This document shows, piece by piece, positions 26,438 to 35,583 of a DNA stretch of 64,000 bases (the stretch's first letter is position 1; the number at the start of each line of letters is the position of its first letter). This stretch comes from Methanocorpusculum sp. (GTDB taxonomy: Archaea > Halobacteriota > Methanomicrobia > Methanomicrobiales > Methanocorpusculaceae): the NCBI GenBank assembly GCA_017399555.1, contig JAFQBW010000028.1, positions 1 through 64,000 on the forward strand. Reading direction: 5' to 3'. Under the pieces are notes generated by a model. It was not told the origin of the DNA. It worked only from the letters and a program-made list of their open reading frames with translations, and searched no databases. The position numbers and the translations under genes were made by a program.

Positions 26438-27316
26438 ATGGATTTATCGCTGATACAAAAAGATATCCTTATTACTCTTATCTCGCTCTATCATCAATAT
26501 TCGCATCCAATCAAAGGCGAAGACATAGCCGAGATTATTAAGAGAAACCCGGGAACGGTCCGGAATCAGATGCAGGCGCTCAAAGTTCTGGGTTTAGTGG
26601 ACGGTGTGCCCGGACCCAAAGGCGGGTATCATCCGACTGCCCGCGCATACGGGGAGCTGAATATCACCAATGATTATTCGGAAAGCGATGTCCCGATTCT
26701 GAAAAACGACCGGGAGCTTGACGGCGTAAAAGTTTCAGAGATTGCCTTTACGACACTCACCCACGCCGACCTCTGCCATGCGCTGATTAAAATTATCGGC
26801 AATGTCCGCGCGTTTGAAATCGGAGACCGGATTACTGTCGGTCCAACCCCGGTAAACAAGCTTCTGATTAAGGGAGAGGTGTTCGGCAAGGATGAGGTGA
26901 ACAGTGCTCTGCTGATTTCCACCTCCGAGATGACGAGCCTTCCCAAAAAGCCGGTAAAGGATTACATGTCCATGCCGCTGATATCGTTAGAGCCGGATAT
27001 GACGATTGCCTATGCGATGAAGACGCTTCTGCAGAAGCGGATTCACGGAGCGCCGGTTATCGAAAACGGCGAGCTTGCGGGCATTGTCACGCTGACGGAT
27101 ATTGTTACGTCCATAGACCGCGGAATGACGGTGGAAAATCTTGTCCGCGAGATGATGGTAAAGGATGTTATCACGATTCCGGCAGACCGCAGACTCTACG
27201 AGGTTGTGCGGCAGTTTAAGGAACGCGGTATCGGCAGAGTGATTGTTCAGGAGGAGGGAAAGCCGGTTGGTATTCTGACGCATTCGGATATTCTCCGGGT
27301 GTTCCCTGCTCTTTGA
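26438..27316 (+). CDS. Transcriptional regulator with HTH and two CBS domains
   Basis: The 292-residue protein has an N-terminal winged helix (about 1-65, TVRNQMQALKVLGLV), a middle segment (about 70-165), and a pair of CBS domains (about 175-290; HGAPVIENGELAGIVTLTDIV). This is the COG2524-type archaeal regulator, likely sensing an adenosyl ligand. ATG at 26438 is chosen; a TTG at 26414 in the same frame would add eight residues. It is divergent from NOG1 by about 50 bases. Confidence 0.85.
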   Translation: MDLSLIQKDILITLISLYHQYSHPIKGEDIAEIIKRNPGTVRNQMQALKVLGLVDGVPGPKGGYHPTARAYGELNITNDYSESDVPILKNDRELDGVKVSEIAFTTLTHADLCHALIKIIGNVRAFEIGDRITVGPTPVNKLLIKGEVFGKDEVNSALLISTSEMTSLPKKPVKDYMSMPLISLEPDMTIAYAMKTLLQKRIHGAPVIENGELAGIVTLTDIVTSIDRGMTVENLVREMMVKDVITIPADRRLYEVVRQFKERGIGRVIVQEEGKPVGILTHSDILRVFPAL

Positions 27317-27363
27317 GCATACAAAACGGATATATAGTTTTCTGACCAACGAATATTCAGATT

Positions 27364-27615
27364 ATGCAGAGTGAGCAGTTTACCCACAATATCCGCAAGA
27401 AACGCGTCATGAGTACCGACGGAAAAATCATCGGTCAGATTAAGAATATCTCCTTTGATGCAAAGACCGGCCTTCTGCTGAAACTGGTTGTCCGCCCGGA
27501 TGCAGCATTTGATACAACCGGCTTTAGAATGGAGAATGATGCTATCGTTATCCCCTTCGATGCGGTAAAGGACATTACCGATTTCATCGTTGTGGACCGC
27601 TATATGCTTCACTAA
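27364..27615 (+). CDS. PRC-barrel domain protein
   Basis: This 83-residue protein is a single PRC-barrel: RVMSTDGKIIGQIKNISFDAKTG is the typical opening strand pair, ending with PFDAVKDITDFIVV. Archaeal standalone PRC-barrel proteins have been linked to cell division and ribosome maturation, but which applies here is not clear. It follows the CBS regulator gene after 47 bases. Confidence 0.88.
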   Translation: MQSEQFTHNIRKKRVMSTDGKIIGQIKNISFDAKTGLLLKLVVRPDAAFDTTGFRMENDAIVIPFDAVKDITDFIVVDRYMLH

Positions 27616-27730
27616 CCGGGATTATTTCCGGCTCACTCGTTCTTTTATTTTATTCAGATAGTTACCAATTTTTTCGCAGTCAAGGAGATGGTTATATCCT
27701 TGCAGGGCCAATAAGGTAGTACATTTACGT

Positions 27731-28309
27731 ATGCTGGAAGAAGAGAATGTCGTTGTTCTGGAGCAGGGGTCTGTTCCTGCCCAGAAGATTGCAAAGGCTA
27801 TGGCTTCGCCTACTGCAGGGGATTTGTTCAATACGCTCTCCGACGGTCCGCTGACAGCAACGGCTCTGGCGGAGCGGACGGGTTTTCCGCTGACGACAGT
27901 GAAATATCATCTGAATAATCTGCTGGATGCGGATTTGATTGAGGTTGTGGACAGCCGCTGGAGTGAGAAGGGGCGCGAGATGAAGATTTACGGAGTCAAG
28001 GACCAGGTTGTGGTTTTAGCTCCAAGAAAGCGCCCTGATGTGCGGCAGATTGTGGAGCGATACGGGGTTATTGCCGGGGCGGTTGCTGTGGGATGCGGGG
28101 TGGTTCTGGCAATTCCGAATATGCTTTCCCGATTCCTGCCGCAGACAAATCCGGGAGTTGCTGTTGCTCGCGAGATTACCGAGGTCGCACCGGTCTTTGA
28201 CTGGGCGGCTTTTGTGCAGAATGCGGTGCTGATTTTCTTTGTCGGGGCGGTTGTTGTCCTTGCCTGTATGATGGCGTATGAAATCTATCAGACAAAGAAG
28301 CGGCGCTGA
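27731..28309 (+). CDS. Membrane-anchored winged-helix (ArsR-like) regulator
   Basis: The 192-residue protein begins with a winged helix (about 23-75: TALAERTGFPLTTVKYHLNNLLDADLI) of the ArsR type, then a short linker and two membrane segments at about 113-132 and 158-180, ending in a basic tail (QTKKRR). A DNA-binding domain tethered to the membrane suggests sensing at the membrane with direct promoter contact (inference). It lies 115 bases after the PRC-barrel gene. Confidence 0.82.
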   Translation: MLEEENVVVLEQGSVPAQKIAKAMASPTAGDLFNTLSDGPLTATALAERTGFPLTTVKYHLNNLLDADLIEVVDSRWSEKGREMKIYGVKDQVVVLAPRKRPDVRQIVERYGVIAGAVAVGCGVVLAIPNMLSRFLPQTNPGVAVAREITEVAPVFDWAAFVQNAVLIFFVGAVVVLACMMAYEIYQTKKRR

Positions 28310-28417
28310 ATAGCAATATCTTTTTTTCTGTATCTCTTCTTTCTGATATTCGGCAAAAGATACATATACGCTAAGCAGTAAAATATCAGAACTATATTCC
28401 TGCGGGAAAATGGAGGT

Positions 28418-28774
28418 ATGATTTGGGGACTCGGATTTTTTGAATTGATAGACCTTGGCTTCTTTGAGGCGTTCTGGAACTGGGGAAATATCTATCTGAC
28501 GGTCGGAATTTATCTGTGTGTTCTGCTGGGAGCTGCTGTGCAGTATCTTCTCTGCAGAAAATGTCAGCGCCGGTCATCCCGCGGAGCGCTTGTCTGGTTC
28601 TGTCTTATTGGAATTCTTGTCAGTGAATACTCACTCCTGTTCATTACCGGCTGGGACCAGCTGCTCATTTACATCCTCTACGGATTTGATTTCTGTATTC
28701 TGCTTGGAGCAGTTCTTATGCTGATTATTCAGGCAGTCAGAAACAGAAGAAAACACGTCCCGGCGAGGGAATAA
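28418..28774 (+). CDS. Small three-segment membrane protein
   Basis: I do not recognise this 118-residue protein. Membrane segments are visible at about 25-45, 57-76 and 83-103, with a short CRKCQRR motif between the first two and a basic C-terminus. ATG at 28418 has a good ribosome-binding sequence (TGGAGG) just upstream. It follows the membrane-anchored regulator by 108 bases and may be its partner. Confidence 0.7.
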   Translation: MIWGLGFFELIDLGFFEAFWNWGNIYLTVGIYLCVLLGAAVQYLLCRKCQRRSSRGALVWFCLIGILVSEYSLLFITGWDQLLIYILYGFDFCILLGAVLMLIIQAVRNRRKHVPARE

Positions 28775-28828
28775 GAATACCTGGGACTGCCTGTACTTTT
28801 TTTTTTTGAAATGAGCTGCAAAAAAGAA

Positions 28829-28871
28829 AAGGGAGTTGAAAAAGGAAAAAGCTGAGTAACAGAAGTTACTC
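28829..28871 (-). terminator. Terminator of the por operon
   Basis: On the minus strand GAGTAAC/GTTACTC (28871-28865 with 28860-28854) forms a stem that includes the porB stop codon, followed by a T-rich run (28850 downward). Confidence 0.7.
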
Positions 28872-29756
28872 AATATCGATGCCGTACTTCTTGGCGTTCT
28901 TGTCTGCGATTGCCTGAATCTTTGCAATCTCAGCTTCGTTTCTCTCCGGTCTGAAGAGGTGGCGGAAACGCTTCTGAGCCTGGAGGTAGGCATCGACCGG
29001 GACACGCTTGACCTTCTTCTGGGATACAAGCTCGCCGTTTTCAATCTCATAGTTAACCCAGAGACCGCACTCAACAGCCATTCTTCCGATTTCCATCGTC
29101 TTTGCGCTGTCGAATCCCCATCCGGTACAGCATGGTGCGTGAACCTGGATGTAGCATGGTCCGGGGGTATTCATGGCCTTCTCGACCTTTTTCATGAGGT
29201 CCATCGGGTATGCCATGGTGGCGGTTGCGACGTACGGAGAACCGTGAGCGACTAAAATCTGCGGCAGGTCCTTCTTCGGGCGGTTGTTACCAGTGGAGCA
29301 GACGCCTGCCGGAGAGGTGGTGGTGTCTGCATCGTACGGGGTAGCACCGGAGCGCTGAATACCGGTGTTCATGTATGCCTCGTTGTCGTAGCAGATGTAG
29401 GTGAAGTCGTGTCCGCGCTCGAATGCACCGGAGATACAAAGCGTTCCGATATCAACGGTTGCGCCGTCTCCTCCAATGACTAAGATTTTTTCCTTGCCGA
29501 GTCTTCCCTGCTTCTTTAAGGATGCCTCAATTCCGGATGCAAGTGCAGATGCGTTCTCAAAGAGGGAGTGAATCCACGGAGTCTTCCATGCGGTTTCCGG
29601 GTACGGAGTGGAGAAAACCTCCAGACATCCGGTCGGAGAGACAACGATAGTGTTCTCTCCTGCACCCTTTAAGATCATACGGACAGCTGCAGATGCTCCG
29701 CATCCTCCGCATGCGCGGTGACCGCAGTCAAAGTTTTCCAGCTTTCTGTCAACCAT
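28866..29756 (-). CDS. porB: Pyruvate:ferredoxin oxidoreductase subunit beta
   Basis: The 296-residue subunit binds thiamine diphosphate and one [4Fe-4S] cluster. Visible are [11 protein letters not shown] near the N-terminus, the TPP motif [10 protein letters not shown] near 118, [11 protein letters not shown], and the later CCTGWGFD. With PorA, PorC and PorD it makes acetyl-CoA, CO2 and reduced ferredoxin from pyruvate, or runs in reverse for carbon assimilation in methanogens. It is the last gene of porCDAB. Confidence 0.97.
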   Translation of the reverse strand: MVDRKLENFDCGHRACGGCGASAAVRMILKGAGENTIVVSPTGCLEVFSTPYPETAWKTPWIHSLFENASALASGIEASLKKQGRLGKEKILVIGGDGATVDIGTLCISGAFERGHDFTYICYDNEAYMNTGIQRSGATPYDADTTTSPAGVCSTGNNRPKKDLPQILVAHGSPYVATATMAYPMDLMKKVEKAMNTPGPCYIQVHAPCCTGWGFDSAKTMEIGRMAVECGLWVNYEIENGELVSQKKVKRVPVDAYLQAQKRFRHLFRPERNEAEIAKIQAIADKNAKKYGIDIE

Positions 29757-30914
29757 TTAGAGCACCTCCTCGCGAAGTCCGTAGAACATATCGCCTTTGC
29801 CCTCTTCAGCGAGTGCAACGATGTTCTTGATGTCGGACTTTCTGACATCACGGCCTCCGAGACCTAAGATGTAGTCGTAGATTGGAAGGTCCATGCCGTA
29901 GCAGGCATCCTTCACTTCAAGAGCAACAGCGCCCTTTGCACCAAGGCTCACGTTCTTGTCGAGAACTGCGACACGCTTTGCGTTGCCTAAGAGTGCACGA
30001 AGGTCTTCGGACGGGAACGGGCGGAAACAGCGGATACCAAGAAGACCAACCTTCTTGCCTGCCTCGCGCATCTCGTCAATAGCGTCCTTGATAGTACCGC
30101 AGATGGAACCCATCGCGATAATAATCGTCTCGGCATCCTCAATCTTGTACTGGGTAACAAGCTCGGAGTAGTCGCGTCCGAACTTCTCGCCGAACTCTTT
30201 TCCGTACTTCTTGAATGCTTCTGCGGCACGCTTTACTGCCTGGTCGTGCTCGTATCTGAACTCAAGGTAGTACTCCGGGGTTGCGTACATACCAAAGGAG
30301 ATCGGGTCGTTACAGTCGAGCTTCTGGTACGGGTTGAATGGTCCAAGGAATGCGTCAACAGCTTCCTGGTCCGGAATGTCAACCGGCTCGTACACGTGAG
30401 AGAGGATGAATCCGTCGAAACAGACGAATGCCGGAAGCAGAATGTTGTGGTCTTCACAAATCTTGTATGCCAAGATGTGGAGGTCAACTGCTTCCTGGTT
30501 GTCCTCTGCGTAGAACTGGAGCCATCCGGAGTCTCTCATCATGATGGAGTCCTGCTGGTCGTTCCAGATGGAAAGCGGAGCAGAGATTGCACGGTTTGCG
30601 ATACCCATGACAATCGGGAGGCGCATACCGGCGGAGTTGAAGACGACTTCCGCCATTAAGGCAAGTCCCTGGGAGGTGGTTGCAGAGTAGACACGGCTGC
30701 CGGCAGCGGATGCACCGATACAGGCAGAGAGTGCGGAGAATTCGGACTCCACACAGATGTATTCTGCATCGAGTCTTCCGTCCGCGACGATAGATGCGAG
30801 ACCTTCAACGATGTGAGTCTGCGGGGTGATTGGATATGCGGAGATGACCTGCGGGCGGCAGAGACGAACGGTTTCTGCCACAGCGATAGATCCTTCCATA
30901 ATCTGCATTGTCAT
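29757..30914 (-). CDS. porA: Pyruvate:ferredoxin oxidoreductase subunit alpha
   Basis: The 385-residue subunit has the signature AYPITPQTHIVE near residue 25 and the TSQGLALMAEVV motif near residue 81. It binds the pyruvate-side of the active site together with PorB. The first two residues are M-T-M, so a start at the second ATG is also possible. It abuts porD upstream and porB downstream with no gap. Confidence 0.97.
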   Translation of the reverse strand: MTMQIMEGSIAVAETVRLCRPQVISAYPITPQTHIVEGLASIVADGRLDAEYICVESEFSALSACIGASAAGSRVYSATTSQGLALMAEVVFNSAGMRLPIVMGIANRAISAPLSIWNDQQDSIMMRDSGWLQFYAEDNQEAVDLHILAYKICEDHNILLPAFVCFDGFILSHVYEPVDIPDQEAVDAFLGPFNPYQKLDCNDPISFGMYATPEYYLEFRYEHDQAVKRAAEAFKKYGKEFGEKFGRDYSELVTQYKIEDAETIIIAMGSICGTIKDAIDEMREAGKKVGLLGIRCFRPFPSEDLRALLGNAKRVAVLDKNVSLGAKGAVALEVKDACYGMDLPIYDYILGLGGRDVRKSDIKNIVALAEEGKGDMFYGLREEVL

Positions 30915-31181
30915 TTATTTTTCCTCCAGGTGCATTGAGATTGCTTTTGCCTTGTCCGGGCATTCTTCAGCACACATGCCGCATCCCTTGCAGAAGTCGA
31001 GGTCGATTGCATAGGTTTTGTCCTCGTTCTGCGTGATACAGCCTTCCGGACAGATAAGCTGACAGGTTCCGCACTTGGTGCATTTTTCGGTGTCTAAAAT
31101 CGGGTAGTAGACACGCCACGAACCGGTTTTATTATTTCTGCTCTGTCCCGGTCTTGCGGTACAGCCAATTCCAAGCGGCAT
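30915..31181 (-). CDS. porD: Pyruvate:ferredoxin oxidoreductase subunit delta (ferredoxin)
   Basis: The 88-residue protein carries two [4Fe-4S] motifs, CTKCGTCQLICPEGC near 37 and CKGCGMCAEECP near 67. It passes electrons from the core enzyme to ferredoxin. It is preceded by porC (one-base overlap) and followed by porA. Confidence 0.97.
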   Translation of the reverse strand: MPLGIGCTARPGQSRNNKTGSWRVYYPILDTEKCTKCGTCQLICPEGCITQNEDKTYAIDLDFCKGCGMCAEECPDKAKAISMHLEEK

Positions 31182-31726
31182 TAGTATGCTCCCTCCTGAA
31201 TCATTTCATATGCACGTTTTGCTGCGGCAAAGTTGGTTGCGGCAAGTTTGCCCGGGAATCTTTCTTCGATAGCACCTTTGAGGGCTTCGAGGGTGATTTC
31301 TCCGCTTGCAGCGGCAAATGCTCCCATCAGAGTAGTATTGGTGATTGGAAGTCCGATTTCTTCGATAGCAATCTTGGTTGCATCAAAGGCAATGACTTTT
31401 ACTCCTGCCGGGACATTGTATTCTCCTTTCTTTTCAGTATTGATAAGGACAATTCCTCCTTCCTTCATTCCGGAGAAGACATTGACGTCGCGGATTAAGG
31501 TGCTGTCCTGAACGATTACGTAGTCCGGTTCATAGACCTGGCTTCTCAGGCGAATCTTTTCGTCGCTGAACCGCACGAATGCCTGGACCGGCGCGCCGCG
31601 GCGTTCTACACCGAACGCCGGAAAGGCCTGGGAAAAGACGCCTGCAGTAAACGCTGCTGTGGCAATAAGCTCAGCAGCAGTCACAGAACCCTGGCCGCCT
31701 CTTCCGTGGATGCGAAGTTCTCTCAT
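31181..31726 (-). CDS. porC: Pyruvate:ferredoxin oxidoreductase subunit gamma
   Basis: The 181-residue subunit opens with MRELRIHGRGGQGSVTAAELIA, the signature of the gamma subunit. ATG at 31726 is chosen over a GTG at 31744. It is the first gene of porCDAB; the region upstream (31727-31819) holds AT-rich promoter-like sequence shared with the divergent nreA. Confidence 0.96.
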   Translation of the reverse strand: MRELRIHGRGGQGSVTAAELIATAAFTAGVFSQAFPAFGVERRGAPVQAFVRFSDEKIRLRSQVYEPDYVIVQDSTLIRDVNVFSGMKEGGIVLINTEKKGEYNVPAGVKVIAFDATKIAIEEIGLPITNTTLMGAFAAASGEITLEALKGAIEERFPGKLAATNFAAAKRAYEMIQEGAY

Positions 31727-31819
31727 AACGCATATATTTATCACGATTAATCAATATGAATTTGCCGCCTCACTATCTTCGGAGAGTCTTTATTTCTGCT
31801 GCGCCAACATTGTTTATTC

Positions 31820-32989
31820 ATGCCTTCCAAGTGTGCGGTCTGTAAGGGAAAGGGGATGTGCGGCCTTCCGGCGTGTCCTATTACCCGCAGGTTTCATGCA
31901 CTGCGTGAGACGAAGCCGATTTCGGAATATATGGGCGCGTCGCCTTCGGTTTTTGTGGGAAGCTTCGGCTATCCGCGGGTGGTAGGCGGGCCGCTGATGA
32001 TTAATGATTCCGACAATCCCTTGGACTGGGTGCGCAATAAGTTTTCCATAGATGATATTGTCTCCATCCGCTCCCGGACGATTCGCGGAGGAAAGGAGCT
32101 GGATGTGAAGGTGCCGGATGTAGGAAAAGTGCAGGAGATTGCGCTGTCGTCCAAGCCGCTGGATGTGGAGGTGGCATTTACCAAGCCGATTCAGTTTGAT
32201 TTGTCATTTGACGGTGATGTAACACCGACAGGACTTTCCGGAGAGATGAAGCGCCTGGATGTTATTGATAATGCGAAGGTGTCGCGGATTGTTGATGCGT
32301 GTACGTCCGATACGGATTTGAAGGCAACGGAGGCGGCCCGGATTCTGTTTGAGAACGGGACGGATGTGTATAAGATTACGAATCTGCTGTCTGCCGGTCT
32401 GATGGGTATTGAGAAGAACCGGAAAGTCGTTCCAACCCGCTGGGCGATTACGGCAACGGATGATATGCTCTGCTCGTCGTACAAGGCAGAGGTTCTGCGG
32501 CTTCCGGCCCTTCCGGAGTTTGAGGTGTTCTGCGATACCCTGCATGGAAATACTCTGTGCTTTATTCTGATTCCATCCAATGACTGGCGCTTTGAGATGA
32601 TTGAGCGCTGGCAGAAGAAGTCGCTTTGGGCAGATGATGAGGAGACGATTATTATCGACGGGGAAAAAGGAAAGACGAAGCGGGAGTATTCGCCAATAGG
32701 CGGCGCGTATTATGCGGCACGTCTTGCAGTCTTAGAGTATCTGCACCGCAGGCGCTGCTGTGCCCGCGTTATCTGTATCCGGGATATTTCAGGAGAATAC
32801 TGGGCGCCTTTGGGCGTGTGGGTTATCCGCGAGGCATCACATGCGGCGCTTGCAAAAGAGCCAAAGCGTTTCGGCACGCTTTCCGAGGCAGTGAGCGCCG
32901 CATCTGTTCTGCTGGATACGAGTTTCTGGATTCCAAAAATGGGACTCCTGAAGGATATCCGGGAACAGAAGACGCTGTTTGATTTCTGA
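31820..32989 (+). CDS. nreA: DNA repair protein NreA
   Basis: NreA is an archaeal protein needed for repair of DNA damage such as mitomycin C lesions, acting with the sliding clamp PCNA. The 389 residues start with a zinc-binding region (CAVCKGKGMCGLPAC, 5-19). The C-terminus QKTLFDF matches a PCNA-interacting (PIP) box. Internal motifs VGSFGYPRV and SPIGGAYYAARL are typical of the family. It is divergent from porC and ends at a shared hairpin. Confidence 0.93.
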   Translation: MPSKCAVCKGKGMCGLPACPITRRFHALRETKPISEYMGASPSVFVGSFGYPRVVGGPLMINDSDNPLDWVRNKFSIDDIVSIRSRTIRGGKELDVKVPDVGKVQEIALSSKPLDVEVAFTKPIQFDLSFDGDVTPTGLSGEMKRLDVIDNAKVSRIVDACTSDTDLKATEAARILFENGTDVYKITNLLSAGLMGIEKNRKVVPTRWAITATDDMLCSSYKAEVLRLPALPEFEVFCDTLHGNTLCFILIPSNDWRFEMIERWQKKSLWADDEETIIIDGEKGKTKREYSPIGGAYYAARLAVLEYLHRRRCCARVICIRDISGEYWAPLGVWVIREASHAALAKEPKRFGTLSEAVSAASVLLDTSFWIPKMGLLKDIREQKTLFDF

Positions 32990-33003
32990 CCTCAAAGGAG
33001 GTC
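32988..33003. terminator. Bidirectional hairpin, nreA and peroxiredoxin ends
   Basis: GACCTC (32988-32993) pairs with GAGGTC (32998-33003) around a four-base loop. The stop codons of two converging genes lie in it. Confidence 0.6.
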
Positions 33004-33444
33004 TAAAACATCCTGTGCGTTGGTTTCCGGGTTTACTTTCCAGAGAACGTGTTCAATGATGCCGTTTTCATCAATGATGTAAGTGGAACGAATGAGACCA
33101 ACACCGATTTTTCCGAGAATTTTCTTTTCTTCCCAAATCTCATACTTGACTGCTGCGTCACGGTTTTTATCAGAGAGGAGAATAAACGGGAGACATTTTT
33201 TCTCGGCGAACTTCTGGTGGGATTCTTCCGAGTCCTGGCTGATTCCAATAACTACTGTATTCTTTTTCTGAAACTCTCCGTAAAGAGCCGCAAAGGCGGC
33301 TACCTGACGGGAACAGCCGGGCGTTCCGTCACTCGGGTAGAAATAGAGGACAACTTTTTTTCCACGGAAGTCTGAGAGCGATACCATGTTCCTGTCTTTG
33401 TCCGGGAGCGTGAAGGCCGGGGCTGTGATTCCTGATTCTAACAC
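32992..33444 (-). CDS. bcp: Bcp-type peroxiredoxin
   Basis: The 150-residue peroxidase has the LPDKDRNMVSLSDFRGKKVVLYFYPSDGTPGCSRQ region with the peroxidatic Cys, but the second cysteine five residues later found in typical Bcp enzymes is absent (SRQVAAF), so it would act as a 1-Cys enzyme or use a distant thiol. Further cysteine: KKCLPF near residue 85. GTG at 33444 gives the conserved VLESGITAP start; a TTG at 33501 is also in frame. Confidence 0.85.
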   Translation of the reverse strand: MLESGITAPAFTLPDKDRNMVSLSDFRGKKVVLYFYPSDGTPGCSRQVAAFAALYGEFQKKNTVVIGISQDSEESHQKFAEKKCLPFILLSDKNRDAAVKYEIWEEKKILGKIGVGLIRSTYIIDENGIIEHVLWKVNPETNAQDVLDLL

Positions 33445-33556
33445 AGATATATTTCTTGCCGGAGAGTTTAGTATGTTTGTGGTCGAAAGAGATTTTGTCA
33501 ACTATTTTTGATAATCACAAGACCAAAAATATCAGAAAAGGTAAATGAGGTACAAG

Positions 33557-33582
33557 AAAAAAAACGGGAGAGTAAATCTCTC
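33557..33582 (-). terminator. Terminator of fae-hps
   Basis: On the minus strand GAGAG-ATTTA-CTCTC (33582-33568) is followed by CCCGTTTTTTTTC, just after the stop codon. Confidence 0.7.
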
Positions 33583-33585
33583 GCG

Positions 33586-34797
33586 TTAGAAATCAGTCAT
33601 GACACGGAACTGGTCAATCTCTTCCGAGTCAAGTTCTGCGAGGAAACTCTCTGCAGCGTTCTTGATGTCTTTGCTTGCAGTGATTGCACGGCCGACAACA
33701 ACGATGTCTGCGCCTGCTGCGATTGCCTTCTTGACGACCGGCTGTCTGATACCGCCTGCGGTTGCGACGAGAATCTTTGCACCGTACTTCTGGCCGACTT
33801 CCTTAATCTTTAAGATGTCGCCCCAGCTGTACTCGCCGGATGCTTCCTTGTCAATTGCGCGGTGCATCTCAACATACTGCGGAAGGAGAGCCTTGCCGCC
33901 CATCTCGCCAAGCTTCTCGATGAGTTTTGCCGGTGCTTCGACGTTGAGCATGTCGATGATTGCGTAGATACCGCACTTCTTTGCTTCCTTAATGAAGGCT
34001 GCAATCGTCTCAATTGGTGCAAGACCGGAAACAACAGCTGCATCTCCGCCTGCGTTGGAGACCATGCGTGCCTCGAGGTTTCCAGTGTCTAAGGTCTTTA
34101 AGTCTGCAACAATGAAGCAGTTTGGTCTGATCTTTCTGATCTCACCAATGACAGAGAGACCGAACTGCTTGATGAGCGGAGTTCCTGCCTCGAAGATGAC
34201 GTGGTCGTTCTGCGGAACGCTGGTTAAAACGCGCTCGACCTGTTTCATGTCGACTAAGTCCATAGCGACCTGCAGGTACGGCGGGTTCCAGAGTCTGTGT
34301 ACCTTGAATCCCATAACACCGTGGGCTGCTCTGTCCTTCTCCTTTAAGACGGTTGCTGCGTCCGGGAACTTGTCCAGTGCACGGGAAAGTGCAAGACGGG
34401 TTGCTCCGTAGTTGAAGCGGTAGAGCTTGTTGAAGTCTTTTGCAGACGGGTCGATGAAAACGCTTGCGACAATAACGTTTTCTTCGATGTCGATTCCGTC
34501 AAAGACGCCGTCTTCGAGAGCGTCTGCGATTGCTTTGGAAACTGCTGCCTGTGCCGGGCCGAAGATCTGGGTAACCTGTTCGCCGTGCTTTAAGGTTACT
34601 TTCGGAACGATAAGGACTGCCGGCTTTGGCAGAAGGTTCGGGCGGATGACACCAAGCAGCGGAGTGTGTCCTGCGGAAAGCTGGGTTAATCCGTTTGCAA
34701 ATGCGGTTCCGACCGGTCCGTTCTTGTCGCCGATCATAAGGTCGATGTGAGCGAGTTCTGCTCCATCGCCAACGAGTGCTTCGCCAATTAAGAACAT
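33586..34797 (-). CDS. fae-hps: Bifunctional formaldehyde-activating enzyme/hexulose-6-phosphate synthase
   Basis: The 403-residue fusion has an Fae domain (about 1-160, with catalytic His17 in ELAHIDLMIGDKNGPVG) that joins formaldehyde to tetrahydromethanopterin, and an Hps domain (about 165-395, AMDLVDMKQV ... IVADLKTLD ... ATAGGI) that interconverts ribulose-5-phosphate plus formaldehyde with hexulose-6-phosphate. In methanogens lacking the oxidative pentose pathway it makes pentoses by running this reaction in reverse. It is divergent from the DUF47/PiT pair. Confidence 0.97.
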   Translation of the reverse strand: MFLIGEALVGDGAELAHIDLMIGDKNGPVGTAFANGLTQLSAGHTPLLGVIRPNLLPKPAVLIVPKVTLKHGEQVTQIFGPAQAAVSKAIADALEDGVFDGIDIEENVIVASVFIDPSAKDFNKLYRFNYGATRLALSRALDKFPDAATVLKEKDRAAHGVMGFKVHRLWNPPYLQVAMDLVDMKQVERVLTSVPQNDHVIFEAGTPLIKQFGLSVIGEIRKIRPNCFIVADLKTLDTGNLEARMVSNAGGDAAVVSGLAPIETIAAFIKEAKKCGIYAIIDMLNVEAPAKLIEKLGEMGGKALLPQYVEMHRAIDKEASGEYSWGDILKIKEVGQKYGAKILVATAGGIRQPVVKKAIAAGADIVVVGRAITASKDIKNAAESFLAELDSEEIDQFRVMTDF

Positions 34798-34951
34798 AAG
34801 AACAAATCTCTACAGTATGGTATGTCGTTTGAAATGATAAACCCAGTCATTCAATCGACCGGCAATCCACCATATAATCTAATGAATCTCTATAGAATAT
34901 AGAAGAAATCTTCATAGGACTATCAGACAAACAAAGAGGGTAGGTTCAATA

Positions 34952-35581
34952 ATGAGTTTCAAAGACCTCTTCACGCCGCAGGACACGGTGTTTTTCAACC
35001 TCTTTGAGGAACAGGCGGAAATTGCCTGCGAAGCATCCGCACAGCTTGTTACCATCTTCGAAGACTACACCAATGTTGAAGCAAAATACCGCGCATTAAA
35101 AGACATTGAACACAAAGGAGATGCAACCACACACAAAGCATTCGACGAACTCAACAGAACATTCATCACTCCGCTTGAGCCGGAGGAGATTTCCCGTCTG
35201 GTATCTTCCCTGGACAATGTCGTTGACTTCATCGACGAAGGCGCACGTCTTTTATTAACCTATAACATTACTCAGCCTGACCGTTTTATGCTTGATTTCG
35301 CAAAATGTATCCAGCAGGGAGCTGCAGAAATCAAGACCGGTGTCTCCTGTCTGCGCTCCTTAAAGGATCCGGAAATTGTCAAGGGATGCTGTATCGAGAT
35401 TAACCGTCTGGAAAATGTAGCAGATGAACTGCTGACTGCGGCATTAAAGAATCTCTTCCAGTCCAATGATGCTATCACCATCATCAAGCTCAAGGACATC
35501 TACGAACACTTCGAAGCCGCAGCAGATGCCTGTGAAGAAGTTGCAAACGTCTTAAGCGCAATTCTTATCCGCCACACATAA
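34952..35581 (+). CDS. DUF47 PhoU-like phosphate transport regulator
   Basis: The 209-residue all-helical protein fits DUF47 (PhoU-like): DTVFFNLFEEQAEIACEASAQL, KDIEHKGDATTH (metal-binding-type E/D/H cluster) and DNVVDFIDEGARLL. It probably regulates the adjacent phosphate transporter. The gene ends only two bases before the transporter starts. The upstream region with TATA-like tctatagaatatag (about 34891-34905) is shared with the divergent fae-hps. Confidence 0.93.
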   Translation: MSFKDLFTPQDTVFFNLFEEQAEIACEASAQLVTIFEDYTNVEAKYRALKDIEHKGDATTHKAFDELNRTFITPLEPEEISRLVSSLDNVVDFIDEGARLLLTYNITQPDRFMLDFAKCIQQGAAEIKTGVSCLRSLKDPEIVKGCCIEINRLENVADELLTAALKNLFQSNDAITIIKLKDIYEHFEAAADACEEVANVLSAILIRHT

Positions 35582-35583
35582 TC

